A DNA stretch of 64,000 nt from the NCBI RefSeq assembly GCF_937958655.1, contig NZ_CALGNH010000025.1, positions 114,739-178,738 on the forward strand, in the 5' to 3' direction. Positions within the stretch are counted from its first letter, which is position 1. Each line of letters opens with the position of its first letter. The position numbers and the translations under genes are program-made. Origin of the DNA: an uncultured Winogradskyella sp. (lineage in GTDB: Bacteria; Bacteroidota; Bacteroidia; Flavobacteriales; Flavobacteriaceae). Below, in pieces: positions 8,701 to 17,002 of the stretch. The notes below the pieces were generated by a model. That model searched no databases and was not told the origin of the DNA. It saw only the letters and a program-made list of their open reading frames with translations.

Positions 8701-9279
8701 GCGATTTTATTGAGTCTCATTGGCGTATTTGGCGGATTGGTAATTTCGGGCAGTGCTTTTGTAATTATGATGACCATGGTTGGTATTATTTCACTTGCAG
8801 GAATTGTGGTAAACAATGGTGTGGTATTATTAGATTATGCGCAACTTTTAATTGATAGAAAAAAGAATGAGTTAGGCTTAGAAAAATCAGATTATCTAGA
8901 GCATGATGATCTATTCCATGCCATCGTTAAAGCTGGTAAAGCACGTTTAAGACCTGTACTTTTAACAGCAATTACAACTATTTTAGGTTTAATTCCTTTA
9001 GCTATTGGCCTTAACATTAATTTCTTTACGTTGTTTGCTGATTTTAATCCAAACATTTACATGGGTGGTGATAATGTTATTTTTTGGGGACCATTAGCGT
9101 GGACTGTAATTTATGGGTTATTAATTGCCACGTTCTTAACATTAATCGTAGTACCAATATTCTTTTATTTGAGTATGCGTTTAAAAATGTGGATGAGACG
9201 AAAAAGAACTTCTACTATAGATTTTAATGCGCAAAAGGCCTTAAACGAAAGAGATACACAACTTGCTTTAGATAAATAA
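5743..9279 (+). CDS. RND-family efflux permease (AcrB/HAE1-like)
   Basis: This 1178-aa inner-membrane proton-driven exporter is longer than AcrB (about 1050 aa), with extra cytoplasmic sequence in the middle (about residues 505-600) and at the C-terminus. Seen: N-terminal TM1, porter domain, the TM block around residues 350-490 with GLIMGLGMLVDNGIVVVENV (the TM4 Asp that relays protons), the second periplasmic half, and the C-terminal TM block with GIVVNNGVVLLDY. Substrate is unknown. It overlaps the adaptor gene by 11 bp and is followed by a strong terminator, so it closes the operon. Confidence 0.93.
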   Translation: MERKNKKQSIDKEFTLSSWAINNKTTIYVLIAVFFFMGISAFFSMPRENFPEVNETKIYVSTVFPGNTAEDIEKLVTDPLEDKLKTVSNLVELTSTSQEDYSILIAEFDENITVEQAKQKVKDEIDSETSSEDWPTFNGAKVEPNVFELSLSEEMPILNINISGDYPIEKLKEYAEYLQDEIEDLPEIKKADIRGAQDREVEVEVDIYKMMAAQVTFNDILGAIGNGNVTQSAGNLKASGQRRTIRIIGEIESPKELEDFVVKTEKGNSIYLKDIAKVTFHEEDKTTFARKSGKPVVMLDVKKRAGKNMVAASEQIEVLTNNAIKNVFPQDLEVTITNDQSSVTIGQVDDLVNNIIFGVILVVTVLMFFLGFKNALFVGFAIPMSMFMSLMILNIIGYSLNTMVLFGLIMGLGMLVDNGIVVVENVYRLMEEEGLTRLQAAKKGIGEIAFPIIISTLTTVAAFVPLAFWPGIMGEFMKILPITLSIVLGSSLFVAIFFNSVLVSQFMKIEDKEMPLNQIIRTTIIIAGIGLLILFFGGAYRGLGTVMIFTAIMLWAYRFVIRKAANNFQNKSLVKLENWYERMLNGALSKKRPYILSGITFLLLIAAFMAFGVSVASQRTKIEFFPDNKPNQIIVYIEYPEGTAIEKTNAITNQIEKRVYDVINQSQYMDNGKNFLVESAVSQVGEGAGNPQTDGGSSAEMPHKAKITASMREYKYRRGEDSEILRQKVQEALVGIYPGVLISVEKDANGPPAGAPINIEIEGNDYNELIATAEEMREFINAKNITGVDELKIDVNKDKPTMQVEIDRKKAGELGISAAQIGTQLRNSIFGAKAGIYKENGDDFDIYVRFDQDIRYNTSALFNQNITFRDNTGQIKEIPLSTVAIQKNNSGFSAIKHKDTKRVVTVYSALSPGETDAGAVVAKIQNEMASFRKLPADIKIDYTGQIEEQNKQMAFLMGAFGFGLLLIFFILIFQFNSISKPTIIMLAILLSLIGVFGGLVISGSAFVIMMTMVGIISLAGIVVNNGVVLLDYAQLLIDRKKNELGLEKSDYLEHDDLFHAIVKAGKARLRPVLLTAITTILGLIPLAIGLNINFFTLFADFNPNIYMGGDNVIFWGPLAWTVIYGLLIATFLTLIVVPIFFYLSMRLKMWMRRKRTSTIDFNAQKALNERDTQLALDK

Positions 9280-9294
9280 AGTAAGTAAAATTAT

Positions 9295-9327
9295 AAAAAT
9301 CCGAAGCAATGTCTTCGGATTTTTTAT
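9295..9327 (+). terminator. Rho-independent terminator of the efflux operon
   Basis: A perfect 12-bp stem (AAAAATCCGAAG / CTTCGGATTTTT, 9295-9306 and 9313-9324) with loop CAATGT is followed by T-rich sequence. It lies 15 bp after the permease stop. Confidence 0.9.
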
Positions 9328-9355
9328 TGATAGTCTTATAACTTCCTTAAATTTG
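9327..9355 (+). promoter_or_regulatory. Bacteroidota-type promoter for aspS
   Basis: TTG at 9327-9329 and TAAATTTG at 9348-9355 are spaced 18 bp apart, matching the -33/-7 arrangement. The predicted leader before the ATG at 9375 is short (about 12-15 nt). Confidence 0.55.
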
Positions 9356-9374
9356 CAGCCTTAATATTTTTAAT

Positions 9375-11120
9375 ATGTATAGAAGTCATAATTGTGGCGA
9401 GTTACGAGCTGCACACAACAATACAGAAGTTACTTTAGCTGGTTGGGTTCAAGGTGTAAGAGATAAAGGGTTTATGGTGTATGTAGACGTACGAGACCGC
9501 TACGGTATTACACAACTGTATTTTGATGAAGAACAGACTTCTAAAGCTATTTTAGAAAAAGCACAGAAACTAGGTAGAGAATTTGTAATACAAATAACAG
9601 GCAAAGTACAAGAACGTGCCTCTAAAAATCCAAATATACCAACAGGAGATATTGAAGTTTTAGTTTCAGAATTAACCGTTTTAAATCATTCTTTAGTACC
9701 ACCGTTTACTATTGAAGATGAAACTGATGGTGGAGATGATCTACGCATGAAATATCGCTACTTAGATATTCGTCGTAATCCTGTAAAAGAAAATTTAATT
9801 TTTAGGCATAAGGTGGCGCAAGCCGTTAGAAACTATTTGTCTAAACAAGATTTTATAGAGGTTGAAACACCATATTTAATTAAGTCGACACCAGAAGGAG
9901 CACGTGATTTTGTGGTGCCTTCTCGTATGAATGAAGGCCAATTTTATGCCTTACCACAATCTCCACAAACCTTTAAGCAACTACTTATGGTAGGCGGTAT
10001 GGATAAATATTTTCAGATAGTAAAGTGTTTTAGAGATGAAGATCTACGTGCAGATAGACAGCCAGAATTTACGCAAATAGATTGCGAAATGGCATTTGTT
10101 GAGCAAGAAGATATTTTAAATACGTTTGAAGGATTAACACGTCAATTACTTAAAGAAATAAATGGTGTTGAGGTTGAAAAATTTCCGCGTATGCTGTATG
10201 ACGATGCCATGCGCTTGTACGGAAATGACAAACCAGACATCCGTTTTGGAATGGAGTTTGGCGAACTTAATGAAGTTGCTCAGCACAAAGATTTCAATGT
10301 ATTTAATTCTGCTGAATTAGTTGTAGGCATAGCAGTACCTGGCGGAAATAAATATACCAGAAAAGAAATAGATAAACTCATTGATTGGGTAAAACGCCCA
10401 CAAGTTGGTGCTTTAGGTATGGTGTATTGCCGCTGTAATGATGATGGTACTTTTAAATCTTCAGTAGACAAATTCTACGACCAAAACGATTTAGCAAAAT
10501 GGGCAGAGGTTACTGGTGCTAAAGCTGGTGATTTAATCTGTGTACTTTCTGGTGATATTAATAAAGTAAGAGCTCAATTAAGTGCTCTCCGCATGGAATT
10601 AGCTGAGCGCTTAGGTTTACGCAAGCCAGATGAATTTGCGCCACTATGGGTTATGGATTTCCCGCTTCTAGAATGGGACGAAGAGACTGAGCGCTACCAC
10701 GCCATGCACCATCCATTTACCTCACCAAAACCTGGCCAGTTAGAATTATTAGACTCAAAACCAGGTGAAGTTAAAGCCAATGCTTACGATTTGGTTTTAA
10801 ACGGCAATGAAATTGGTGGTGGCTCAATTCGTATACACGATAAAGCTACGCAAGCCATTATGTTAAAACATTTAGGGTTTACCGATGAAGAAGCACGAGC
10901 GCAATTTGGATTTTTAATGGATGCTTTTGAATATGGCGCACCACCTCACGGAGGTATTGCCTTTGGCCTCGATAGATTAGTTGCTATTTTGGGCGGACAA
11001 GAAACGATTAGAGATTTTATCGCCTTTCCAAAAAATAATTCTGGCCGAGATGTTATGATTGACGCACCTGCACCAATTGACAAAGCGCAACTCACCGAAT
11101 TAAATCTAAGATTGAATTAA
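9375..11120 (+). CDS. aspS: Aspartate--tRNA ligase
   Basis: The 581-aa class II synthetase charges tRNA-Asp. Domains: N-terminal OB-fold anticodon-binding domain (residues 1-135), class II motif 2 region ([18 protein letters not shown] near 215), the bacterial GAD insertion domain (about 280-420), and motif 3 ([15 protein letters not shown] near the C-terminus). Length is normal for bacterial AspRS. It stands alone between the efflux-operon terminator and a degraded gene. A weak AT-rich hairpin with T-run (11102-11134) overlaps its stop and may terminate transcription. Confidence 0.97.
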   Translation: MYRSHNCGELRAAHNNTEVTLAGWVQGVRDKGFMVYVDVRDRYGITQLYFDEEQTSKAILEKAQKLGREFVIQITGKVQERASKNPNIPTGDIEVLVSELTVLNHSLVPPFTIEDETDGGDDLRMKYRYLDIRRNPVKENLIFRHKVAQAVRNYLSKQDFIEVETPYLIKSTPEGARDFVVPSRMNEGQFYALPQSPQTFKQLLMVGGMDKYFQIVKCFRDEDLRADRQPEFTQIDCEMAFVEQEDILNTFEGLTRQLLKEINGVEVEKFPRMLYDDAMRLYGNDKPDIRFGMEFGELNEVAQHKDFNVFNSAELVVGIAVPGGNKYTRKEIDKLIDWVKRPQVGALGMVYCRCNDDGTFKSSVDKFYDQNDLAKWAEVTGAKAGDLICVLSGDINKVRAQLSALRMELAERLGLRKPDEFAPLWVMDFPLLEWDEETERYHAMHHPFTSPKPGQLELLDSKPGEVKANAYDLVLNGNEIGGGSIRIHDKATQAIMLKHLGFTDEEARAQFGFLMDAFEYGAPPHGGIAFGLDRLVAILGGQETIRDFIAFPKNNSGRDVMIDAPAPIDKAQLTELNLRLN

Positions 11121-11166
11121 AATTTAGATTTTTACTTTAACGTTAGATTAATCTTCAAGGGTGTAA

Positions 11167-11571
11167 TTTTATTTTAAAACACCAGACTATAAGCTCTTAA
11201 ATTTTAAAACTAGAGTAGTTGTGTTAGTTGAAAAAAATCAAAAATTAATTGGTGAAATAAGTGAAGGTTTTACGATGGAATTTAATAATCTCGTTAAACT
11301 TATTAGCGACGTATACGATAAAAAACTCATCGTATACATTTCTAATCGTGTTAATTCCTAGTCCATAGATCCTATTGGTTATCAAAAATTTGTTAATTTT
11401 TTTCCAGAAATCGTTGCCTATTGTATTGTTAAAAATAAAAATACACATATATCTTCAATAGATATAGAAAAGTTATTTTTCAAATTTAAAGTAAATGTTT
11501 TTGATGATTTAGAAGATGCTTTTGATTGGTCTGTAGTGAAATTAGAACTTTTTAAAGAAAGAAGAAATTAA
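11167..11571 (+). pseudogene. Degraded STAS-like small protein gene (in-frame TAG, no start codon)
   Basis: A continuous reading frame from 11167 to the TAA at 11569-11571 is broken only by TAG at 11359-11361. Around the stop it reads VYISNRVNS-stop-SIDP. From memory, the intact flavobacterial family has a YISNR(I/V)xSYS(V/I)DP motif here, so the TAG most likely replaces a Tyr codon (TAT/TAC). No ATG/GTG/TTG is placed where the family N-terminus should begin, so the 5' end is also damaged. The residues after the stop (FFPEIVAYCIVKN, DDLEDAFDW) still look like the family. Function of the family is unknown; a SpoIIAA/STAS-like fold is inferred. Confidence 0.6.
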
Positions 11572-11612
11572 AACGTTCTAGTTTTTTTACTATAATTTAT
11601 TAGATTTAGGCT

Positions 11613-13394
11613 ATGCCAACTAAATCTAGTTTTTTTAGAAATTTAATTATCTGGAGGTATAAGTACGTTTCTGAGAAAAACTTTGTCTTTGTTTTAAGCT
11701 TAATTATTGGATTACTAGCAGGACTAATCTCAGTTTTCATTAAAAACATCACCTTTGCCATTGAAGCTGTTTTTGAAAAAAGTGTTATTCTGTCTAAAAA
11801 TAGCATTTACTTTATTCTTCCTATGATAGGTCTTTTTTTTGTTTACTTATTTGTGAAATATGTTTCAAAAAAACCAAGTAAACACGCTATACCATCTATT
11901 TTATATGCCCTATCTAAACGCGATGGCATTATAGAAAAACGCAAAGTATATTTACCACTCATTACTGCACCATTAACCGTTGGTTTTGGTGGTTCTGTAG
12001 GGCTACTAGGCCCAGCTATCTTATCTGCATCTGCCCTGAGCTCTAACTTAGGTAGACTTCTACATATAGACCGAAAAACAAGAAGTTTATTAATAGCTTG
12101 TGCAGCTGCTGGTGCTATAGCTTCCATTTTTAAATCGCCTATTGCCGCTATAATTTTTGCTGTAGAAGTGTTTAGTTTAGATCTAACCTTTGCTTCATTA
12201 TTACCCTTACTCATTGCTTCCGTCTCTTCTGTAATTACATCCTATTTTTTTATGGGAGATAGTGTTTTATTTGACTTTAATGTTACCGATAAATTTGCCA
12301 TAAAAGACACACTCTTTTATATTTTACTAGGTGTTGGAACGGGAACTGCATCCATATATTTTTCAAAAATACACTTTGGTATTACCACTTTTTTTAATCG
12401 CTTTAAATCTGCAAGACAAAAATTAATAATTGGTGGCTTGGCTATCGGTGTAATGTTATTTTTTATTCCACCACTCTATGGTGAAGGTTTTGGATTTATA
12501 AATAATCTTATGTTGGGTAATGATATTAAAGCGCTTGGCACAACTCCTTTTGATGCATATTTAGATAATATTTGGATTGTTATTGGTTTACTCTTTGGCA
12601 TTACACTTTTTAAAGCCATTGCCATGTCTACTACTTTTGCCGCTGGCGGCACTGGCGGAATTATAATTCCGACCTTAGTTATGGGAAGTGCTTTAGGCAA
12701 TGTTGTTGCCAAGATCATTAATAACTGTGGTTTAGGCTTCCATGTATCTGAGGCTAATTTTACTCTAATTGGAATGGCTGGTTTAATTGCTGGTGTATTA
12801 CATGCTCCTTTAACCGCTATTTTTCTAATTGCAGAAATTACAGGTGGTTACCAATTGTTTGTACCGTTAATGATAACGGCCTCTATGTCCTTTATTATCA
12901 ATAAAAACGGATTAGACCACACTATTTACACCAAAGAATTATTAGAAAAAGGGGCATTATTAACCCAAAACAAGGATAAAAATGTACTCACAGTAATGAA
13001 ATTAGATTCCGTTATAGAGCAAAACTTTGTGCTATTACATCCCGATATGACCCTAGGTGAAATGCTTAAAAATGGTGTTTCAAAATCAAACAGAAATCTG
13101 TTTCCTGTAACGGATTTGTCACAAAATTTTATTGGTATAATTTTACTCGACAACATTCGTTCTGTAATGTTTGACCAAAGTCTTTACAACTCTACCACTG
13201 TTGAAACCTTTATGCAAAAACCACCAGAAATTATTTATTATGAGCATGATTCTATGGAAGAGGTAATGAAGAAATTTCAGAGGACTAAAGCCTGGAATCT
13301 ACCAGTAATTAAGGATCAAAAGTATTATGGCTTTGTTTCAAAATCTAAACTATTAACCGCTTATCGGCACGAATTGATTAATTTTACATCCTAA
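11613..13394 (+). CDS. ClC-family chloride channel/antiporter with C-terminal CBS pair, gate glutamate absent
   Basis: The 593-aa protein has about ten to twelve TM helices (residues 20-440) and two CBS domains (about 460-590) that could sense nucleotides. Family landmarks are present: SKHAIPS near 90, GFGGSVG at 124-130, the AAAGAIASIFKSPIAAIIFAVE helix and the GGTGGIIIP segment (CLC GxFxP region). The usual gating glutamate in the G-x-E-x-P signature is replaced: residues 130-134 read GLLGP, with Leu132 (codon 12006-12008) where Glu is expected. Loss of this Glu in characterised ClC antiporters uncouples Cl- from H+ movement. This protein may therefore be channel-like; that is inference. 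Confidence 0.88.
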   Translation: MPTKSSFFRNLIIWRYKYVSEKNFVFVLSLIIGLLAGLISVFIKNITFAIEAVFEKSVILSKNSIYFILPMIGLFFVYLFVKYVSKKPSKHAIPSILYALSKRDGIIEKRKVYLPLITAPLTVGFGGSVGLLGPAILSASALSSNLGRLLHIDRKTRSLLIACAAAGAIASIFKSPIAAIIFAVEVFSLDLTFASLLPLLIASVSSVITSYFFMGDSVLFDFNVTDKFAIKDTLFYILLGVGTGTASIYFSKIHFGITTFFNRFKSARQKLIIGGLAIGVMLFFIPPLYGEGFGFINNLMLGNDIKALGTTPFDAYLDNIWIVIGLLFGITLFKAIAMSTTFAAGGTGGIIIPTLVMGSALGNVVAKIINNCGLGFHVSEANFTLIGMAGLIAGVLHAPLTAIFLIAEITGGYQLFVPLMITASMSFIINKNGLDHTIYTKELLEKGALLTQNKDKNVLTVMKLDSVIEQNFVLLHPDMTLGEMLKNGVSKSNRNLFPVTDLSQNFIGIILLDNIRSVMFDQSLYNSTTVETFMQKPPEIIYYEHDSMEEVMKKFQRTKAWNLPVIKDQKYYGFVSKSKLLTAYRHELINFTS

Positions 13395-13434
13395 AGAGTA
13401 CGCTAACCAGATTAGATTTAAGATCATCATTTTT

Positions 13435-13680
13435 ATGAAACCCATTCATTATATAACACTCATTGCATTTATAGCTTCAATAACCAGTATTGTATGCGGT
13501 TTTATTTTAAATGTAACGTATTCTCAAAAATTAATTGGATTTGGTGTAATGGGTTTATTTCTAATCGTTTTTCCATTATTTTCTTACTACAGATGGAAAG
13601 GTAAAGACGTTAATGAATACATGCTTACCAAAGAAAATTTAGACAAAATGCGAGAAAATCAAAAGCGCAATAGGTATTAA
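13435..13680 (+). CDS. Small two-TM membrane protein of unknown function
   Basis: The 81-aa protein has two hydrophobic segments (residues about 6-27 and 34-54) followed by a charged C-terminal tail (WKGKDVNEYMLTKENLDKMRENQKRNRY). It lies 41 bp downstream of the ClC gene on the same strand and could be cotranscribed with it. No motif allows a functional call. Confidence 0.7.
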   Translation: MKPIHYITLIAFIASITSIVCGFILNVTYSQKLIGFGVMGLFLIVFPLFSYYRWKGKDVNEYMLTKENLDKMRENQKRNRY

Positions 13681-13738
13681 TAAATTGTAACTTTTTGAAA
13701 TAAAACACATTATTTTCTAATTGTGTAATAATTAGTCT

Positions 13739-13746
13739 TACCTTTG
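13739..13746 (+). promoter_or_regulatory. -7 box of the cold-shock gene promoter
   Basis: TACCTTTG matches TAnnTTTG and lies 24 bp before the ATG at 13771. The -33 box is unclear. Confidence 0.5.
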
Positions 13747-13770
13747 TACTTTAATTTTTATTTATTTATA

Positions 13771-13962
13771 ATGACTGGAACAGTTAAATTTTTCAATGAT
13801 TCCAAAGGATATGGATTCATTACAAACGAAGAAACAGGAAAAGACATCTTCGTACACGTATCAAACCTTGATGGCGTAGAATTACGCGAAGGTGACAATG
13901 TAGAGTACACAGAAGAAGAAGGAAGAAAAGGATTGGTTGCTGCTAATGTAAGCGTCCTTTAA
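13771..13962 (+). CDS. Cold-shock protein (CspA family)
   Basis: This 63-aa single cold-shock domain begins MTGTVKFFNDSKGYGFI, carrying RNP1 (KGYGFI) and RNP2 (DIFVHV). It binds single-stranded RNA/DNA and acts as an RNA chaperone. An ATG nine codons upstream (13744) exists, but the conserved family start and the -7 box position favour 13771. It is monocistronic, with its own promoter and terminator. Confidence 0.95.
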   Translation: MTGTVKFFNDSKGYGFITNEETGKDIFVHVSNLDGVELREGDNVEYTEEEGRKGLVAANVSVL

Positions 13963-13985
13963 AACATACTTTAAAGCAGTTTCAA

Positions 13986-14012
13986 CGCTCAACCTTTGGT
14001 TGGGCGTTTTTT
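13986..14012 (+). terminator. Terminator of the cold-shock gene
   Basis: CGCTCAACC / GGTTGGGCG stem with loop TTT, followed by a T-run. The T-run reaches the stop codon of the convergent gene at 14011. Confidence 0.85.
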
Positions 14013-14472
14013 ATTTGAATACAATCGGAAACTCAGACTTTGCAATTCTAACAATGATAAACGGCTGAGTCATTACACTACTAGCCATACCATCTGGTCC
14101 TTTAGAGTATACATACACCTCAATATTGTCTAAATTAGATTTTACTTCTAATTCTATACTATGACCTCCTGTACCTTTAACATCGCCAAAAACAGCTATA
14201 AGCGTGTACTTTGAAAAATTAATTTTAGTTTCAGAAAAACCATCAGAGACATTATTAATAGCATTTATCTTTTTCAAAAGGTCATTCCATTGATTTGAGT
14301 CTGTAATAACTAAGTTTTGCTTTGCAAGACCCTCAGCACCAGATCCATATAAATTACCCTTACCTATTAAGAAACTATCTTCTTTTTCTAATTTATTCTG
14401 GTTTTGTATGGATTTACAGTTTAGCACAACTAGGAACATACATAGTCCCAATACTTTGTATAGCATCTTCAT
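14011..14472 (-). CDS. PrcB-like lipoprotein (protease-complex subunit C-terminal domain family)
   Basis: The 153-aa protein has a lipobox (VVLNC, Cys19), so it is a lipoprotein. The second half has KYTLIAVFGDVKGTGGHSIE and QPFIIVRIAKSEFPIVF, which resembles the PrcB C-terminal domain described in the Treponema dentilisin protease complex. That domain is widespread in Bacteroidota without a proven role. It ends against the cold-shock terminator and starts 7 bp after tadA, so it probably shares the tadA transcript. The family assignment is by pattern only. Confidence 0.7.
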   Translation of the reverse strand: MKMLYKVLGLCMFLVVLNCKSIQNQNKLEKEDSFLIGKGNLYGSGAEGLAKQNLVITDSNQWNDLLKKINAINNVSDGFSETKINFSKYTLIAVFGDVKGTGGHSIELEVKSNLDNIEVYVYSKGPDGMASSVMTQPFIIVRIAKSEFPIVFK

Positions 14473-14478
14473 TAAGCT

Positions 14479-14928
14479 TTAATTTAAATTTCGTTTTTCA
14501 ATAAAAAATCGTTTCAAAAGTTGAGAAGCTTCTTCTGCAAGTATGCCGCTAACCACTTTTGTCTTAGGGTGAAGTTTAGAACCCATAGCCATAAATCCAC
14601 GTTGCTCGTCTGAAGCTGCATAAACAATTTTAGATATTTGACTCCAGTACAATGCACCTGCACACATTTGGCATGGCTCTAAGGTAACATACAAAGTGCA
14701 ATTGGTTAAATATTTACCACCCAAAAAATTTGCGGCAGATGTAATAGCTTGCATTTCGGCATGTGCAGTAACATCATTTAATAGCTCTGTAAGATTATGT
14801 GTTCTAGCTATAATCCTATCTTGTACCACAATAATGGCACCAACAGGGATTTCACCTTTTTCAAAAGCCACCTCTGCTTCCTGAAGTGCTTTTCGCATAA
14901 AATAAGTATCGTCAAATGGATTAATCAT
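14479..14928 (-). CDS. tadA: tRNA-specific adenosine deaminase (TadA-type nucleoside deaminase)
   Basis: The 149-aa protein has the zinc deaminase motifs HAEMQAI (catalytic Glu and Zn-His) and TLEPCQMCAGAL (two Zn-Cys). The N-terminus FMRKALQEAEVAFEKGEIPVGAIIV is characteristic of TadA, which converts the wobble adenosine of tRNA-Arg(ACG) to inosine. Some relatives are guanine/cytosine deaminases, but the A-x-x-G-x-IPVGA signature and length fit TadA best. It is divergent from dxs with 65 bp between the two starts. Confidence 0.88.
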   Translation of the reverse strand: MINPFDDTYFMRKALQEAEVAFEKGEIPVGAIIVVQDRIIARTHNLTELLNDVTAHAEMQAITSAANFLGGKYLTNCTLYVTLEPCQMCAGALYWSQISKIVYAASDEQRGFMAMGSKLHPKTKVVSGILAEEASQLLKRFFIEKRNLN

Positions 14929-14978
14929 AGTTGTAAAAATACGATTCTATTTGAATAAAAAATACAATTGCAAAATGG

Positions 14979-14986
14979 TACATTTG
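14979..14986 (+). promoter_or_regulatory. -7 box immediately upstream of dxs
   Basis: TACATTTG matches TAnnTTTG and lies only 7 bp before the dxs ATG (14994). A transcript from it would have almost no leader. No good -33 match was found at the normal spacing. Confidence 0.45.
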
Positions 14987-14993
14987 TAGTTCA

Positions 14994-16757
14994 ATGGAAT
15001 CATCGTTTTTAAACCATATAAACCTCCCCAAAGATCTTCGTGAACTTAAACCAGAGGATTTGCCTCATTTGGCTAAAGAACTACGTAGATTTATCATCAA
15101 TATTGTAGCGACTAAAGAAGGTCACTTAGGTGCAAGTTTAGGTGTTGTAGAATTAACAATTGCATTGCATTATGTATTTAATACACCAAAAGATTTATTA
15201 ATATGGGATGTTGGGCACCAGGCTTATGTCCATAAAATACTAACTGGCCGCAAAGCAATATTTGATACCAACAGGCAACTTGGAGGTATTAGTGGTTTTC
15301 CTAATAGAAATGAAAGCATCTATGACGCTTTTGGTGTTGGGCATTCGTCCACTTCAATTTCTGCTATATTAGGTATGGCTATAGCATCACAACTTAAAGG
15401 AGAAGACAAACAACATATTGCTGTAATTGGAGATGCTTCTATTGCAAGCGGAATGGCTTTTGAAGGCCTTAATCATGCAGGCGTTACCGATGCTAATGTA
15501 TTGGTCATTTTAAATGATAACTCTATAGGTATTGACCCAAGCGTTGGTGCACTAAAACAATATTTAACCAATGTAAAAAAAGGTACGGAAAAGCAAGATA
15601 ATATTTTTGAAGCCTTAAATTTTGATTACTCTGGCCCTATTGATGGCCATAATTTACCACTATTACTTTTAGAATTACAGCGCCTAAAACACGTAAAAGG
15701 TCCTAAATTTTTGCATGTGATAACAACAAAGGGTAAAGGTTTAAAACAAGCCGAAGAAAATCAGGTAACATACCATGCACCTGGAAGGTTTAATGCAAAC
15801 ACTGGAGAACTTCTTGCTAAGTCTAGCTCTAGTCATCCACCAAAATATCAAGACGTATTTGGCGAGACCATTGTTGAGCTTGCCTTAAAAAATAAAAATA
15901 TTATTGGTATAACACCAGCGATGCCTACAGGCAGTTCTTTAAAATATATGATGGATAAAATTCCTGACCGTGCATTTGACGTTGGCATTGCAGAGCAACA
16001 TGCTGTGACTTTAGCTGCTGGCATGTCCACTCAGAGTTTAATTCCGTTTTGCAACGTTTATTCTACATTTTTACAGCGTGCTTACGACCAAGTTATACAT
16101 GATGTTGCTTTACAAAATTTACCTGTTATTTTTTGTCTTGATCGTGCTGGTTTAGTTGGCGAAGATGGAGCTACACATCATGGTGTTTTTGATTTGGCTT
16201 ATCTTAACTGTATTCCCAATCTTGTAATTTTTGCACCAAAAGATGCCATTGCACTTCGTAATATAATGTATACGGCCCAGCTTGGTATAAATTTCCCGTT
16301 AGTGATACGTTACCCTAGAGGTAGAGGTCATATTTTAGACTGGAAAAGACCATTTAAGCCTATAGAAATTGGCAAAGGCATTTGCTTAAAGAAAGGAAAA
16401 AAATTAGCTATACTCTCTATTGGCACTATGGCTAAGACTATTGAATATGCTACCTTAGACTTAGAAGTTTCTCATTACGATATGCAATTTGTAAAACCGT
16501 TAGATAAACAATTATTACATAAGGTTTTTAATAAGCATACTATTATAGTTACCATAGAAGATGGAACTACCATTGGTGGTTTTGGTAGTTCTATTTTAAA
16601 TTTTGCAAATACACATAACTATAAACAGCCAATTACTGTACTTGGCATTAGGGATAAGTTTATTAGCCATGGTAAGGTGTCCGAGTTACAGCAGTTAGAA
16701 CATTTAGATGTATATTCCGTAAGAGAAAAAATTAAAAGTCTACTCTCGGTACCCTAG
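14994..16757 (+). CDS. dxs: 1-deoxy-D-xylulose-5-phosphate synthase
   Basis: The 587-aa thiamine-diphosphate enzyme condenses pyruvate and glyceraldehyde 3-phosphate, the first step of the MEP isoprenoid pathway. Seen: the N-terminal HLGASLGVVELTIALHYVF segment, WDVGHQAYVHKILTGR, the ThDP motif GDASIASGMAFEGLNH...NDN (about 150-180), the transketolase-type Glu region (DVGIAEQHAV near 325), and RAGLVGEDGATHHG. It is somewhat shorter than the usual 620-640 aa but contains all motifs. It supplies precursors for the polyprenyl synthase encoded at 1402-2376. Its 3' end overlaps a small convergent gene by 18 bp. Confidence 0.95.
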   Translation: MESSFLNHINLPKDLRELKPEDLPHLAKELRRFIINIVATKEGHLGASLGVVELTIALHYVFNTPKDLLIWDVGHQAYVHKILTGRKAIFDTNRQLGGISGFPNRNESIYDAFGVGHSSTSISAILGMAIASQLKGEDKQHIAVIGDASIASGMAFEGLNHAGVTDANVLVILNDNSIGIDPSVGALKQYLTNVKKGTEKQDNIFEALNFDYSGPIDGHNLPLLLLELQRLKHVKGPKFLHVITTKGKGLKQAEENQVTYHAPGRFNANTGELLAKSSSSHPPKYQDVFGETIVELALKNKNIIGITPAMPTGSSLKYMMDKIPDRAFDVGIAEQHAVTLAAGMSTQSLIPFCNVYSTFLQRAYDQVIHDVALQNLPVIFCLDRAGLVGEDGATHHGVFDLAYLNCIPNLVIFAPKDAIALRNIMYTAQLGINFPLVIRYPRGRGHILDWKRPFKPIEIGKGICLKKGKKLAILSIGTMAKTIEYATLDLEVSHYDMQFVKPLDKQLLHKVFNKHTIIVTIEDGTTIGGFGSSILNFANTHNYKQPITVLGIRDKFISHGKVSELQQLEHLDVYSVREKIKSLLSVP

Positions 16758-16916
16758 TGTTGCAAGTTCTTTAGATGTTTCATCATCTTTAGTTTGTATA
16801 CTTTCCGTTTTATTTATTATGTGTTCTTGTGGTGTGTTTGTAATATCGTCTAACATTAAAAGGCATGCCATTACAACAACGAAAATGACCAAGCCGCCTA
16901 GAATATTGTTTCTCAT
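16740..16916 (-). CDS. Small single-TM protein of unknown function
   Basis: From the ATG at 16916 it encodes 58 aa: one hydrophobic helix (residues 5-22, NILGGLVIFVVVMACLLML) followed by an acidic/polar tail. An upstream ATG at 16979 would add 21 residues without a better signal. It is convergent with dxs and overlaps its last 18 bp, and lies downstream of dgt on the other side. Support is limited to the coherent TM-plus-tail pattern. Confidence 0.4.
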   Translation of the reverse strand: MRNNILGGLVIFVVVMACLLMLDDITNTPQEHIINKTESIQTKDDETSKELATLGYRE

Positions 16917-17002
16917 AAGTAGGTGTTTATTAAAAGTATTAAGGACGAACAATAAACCAATTACATCGTTAAAAAACAAATTTATTCGACGAAATGCATG
17001 TT

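Noticed and set aside
11245..11448. Minus-strand frame of 67 codons
   Set aside because: It is antisense to the broken STAS-like gene, whose plus-strand frame is the meaningful one.
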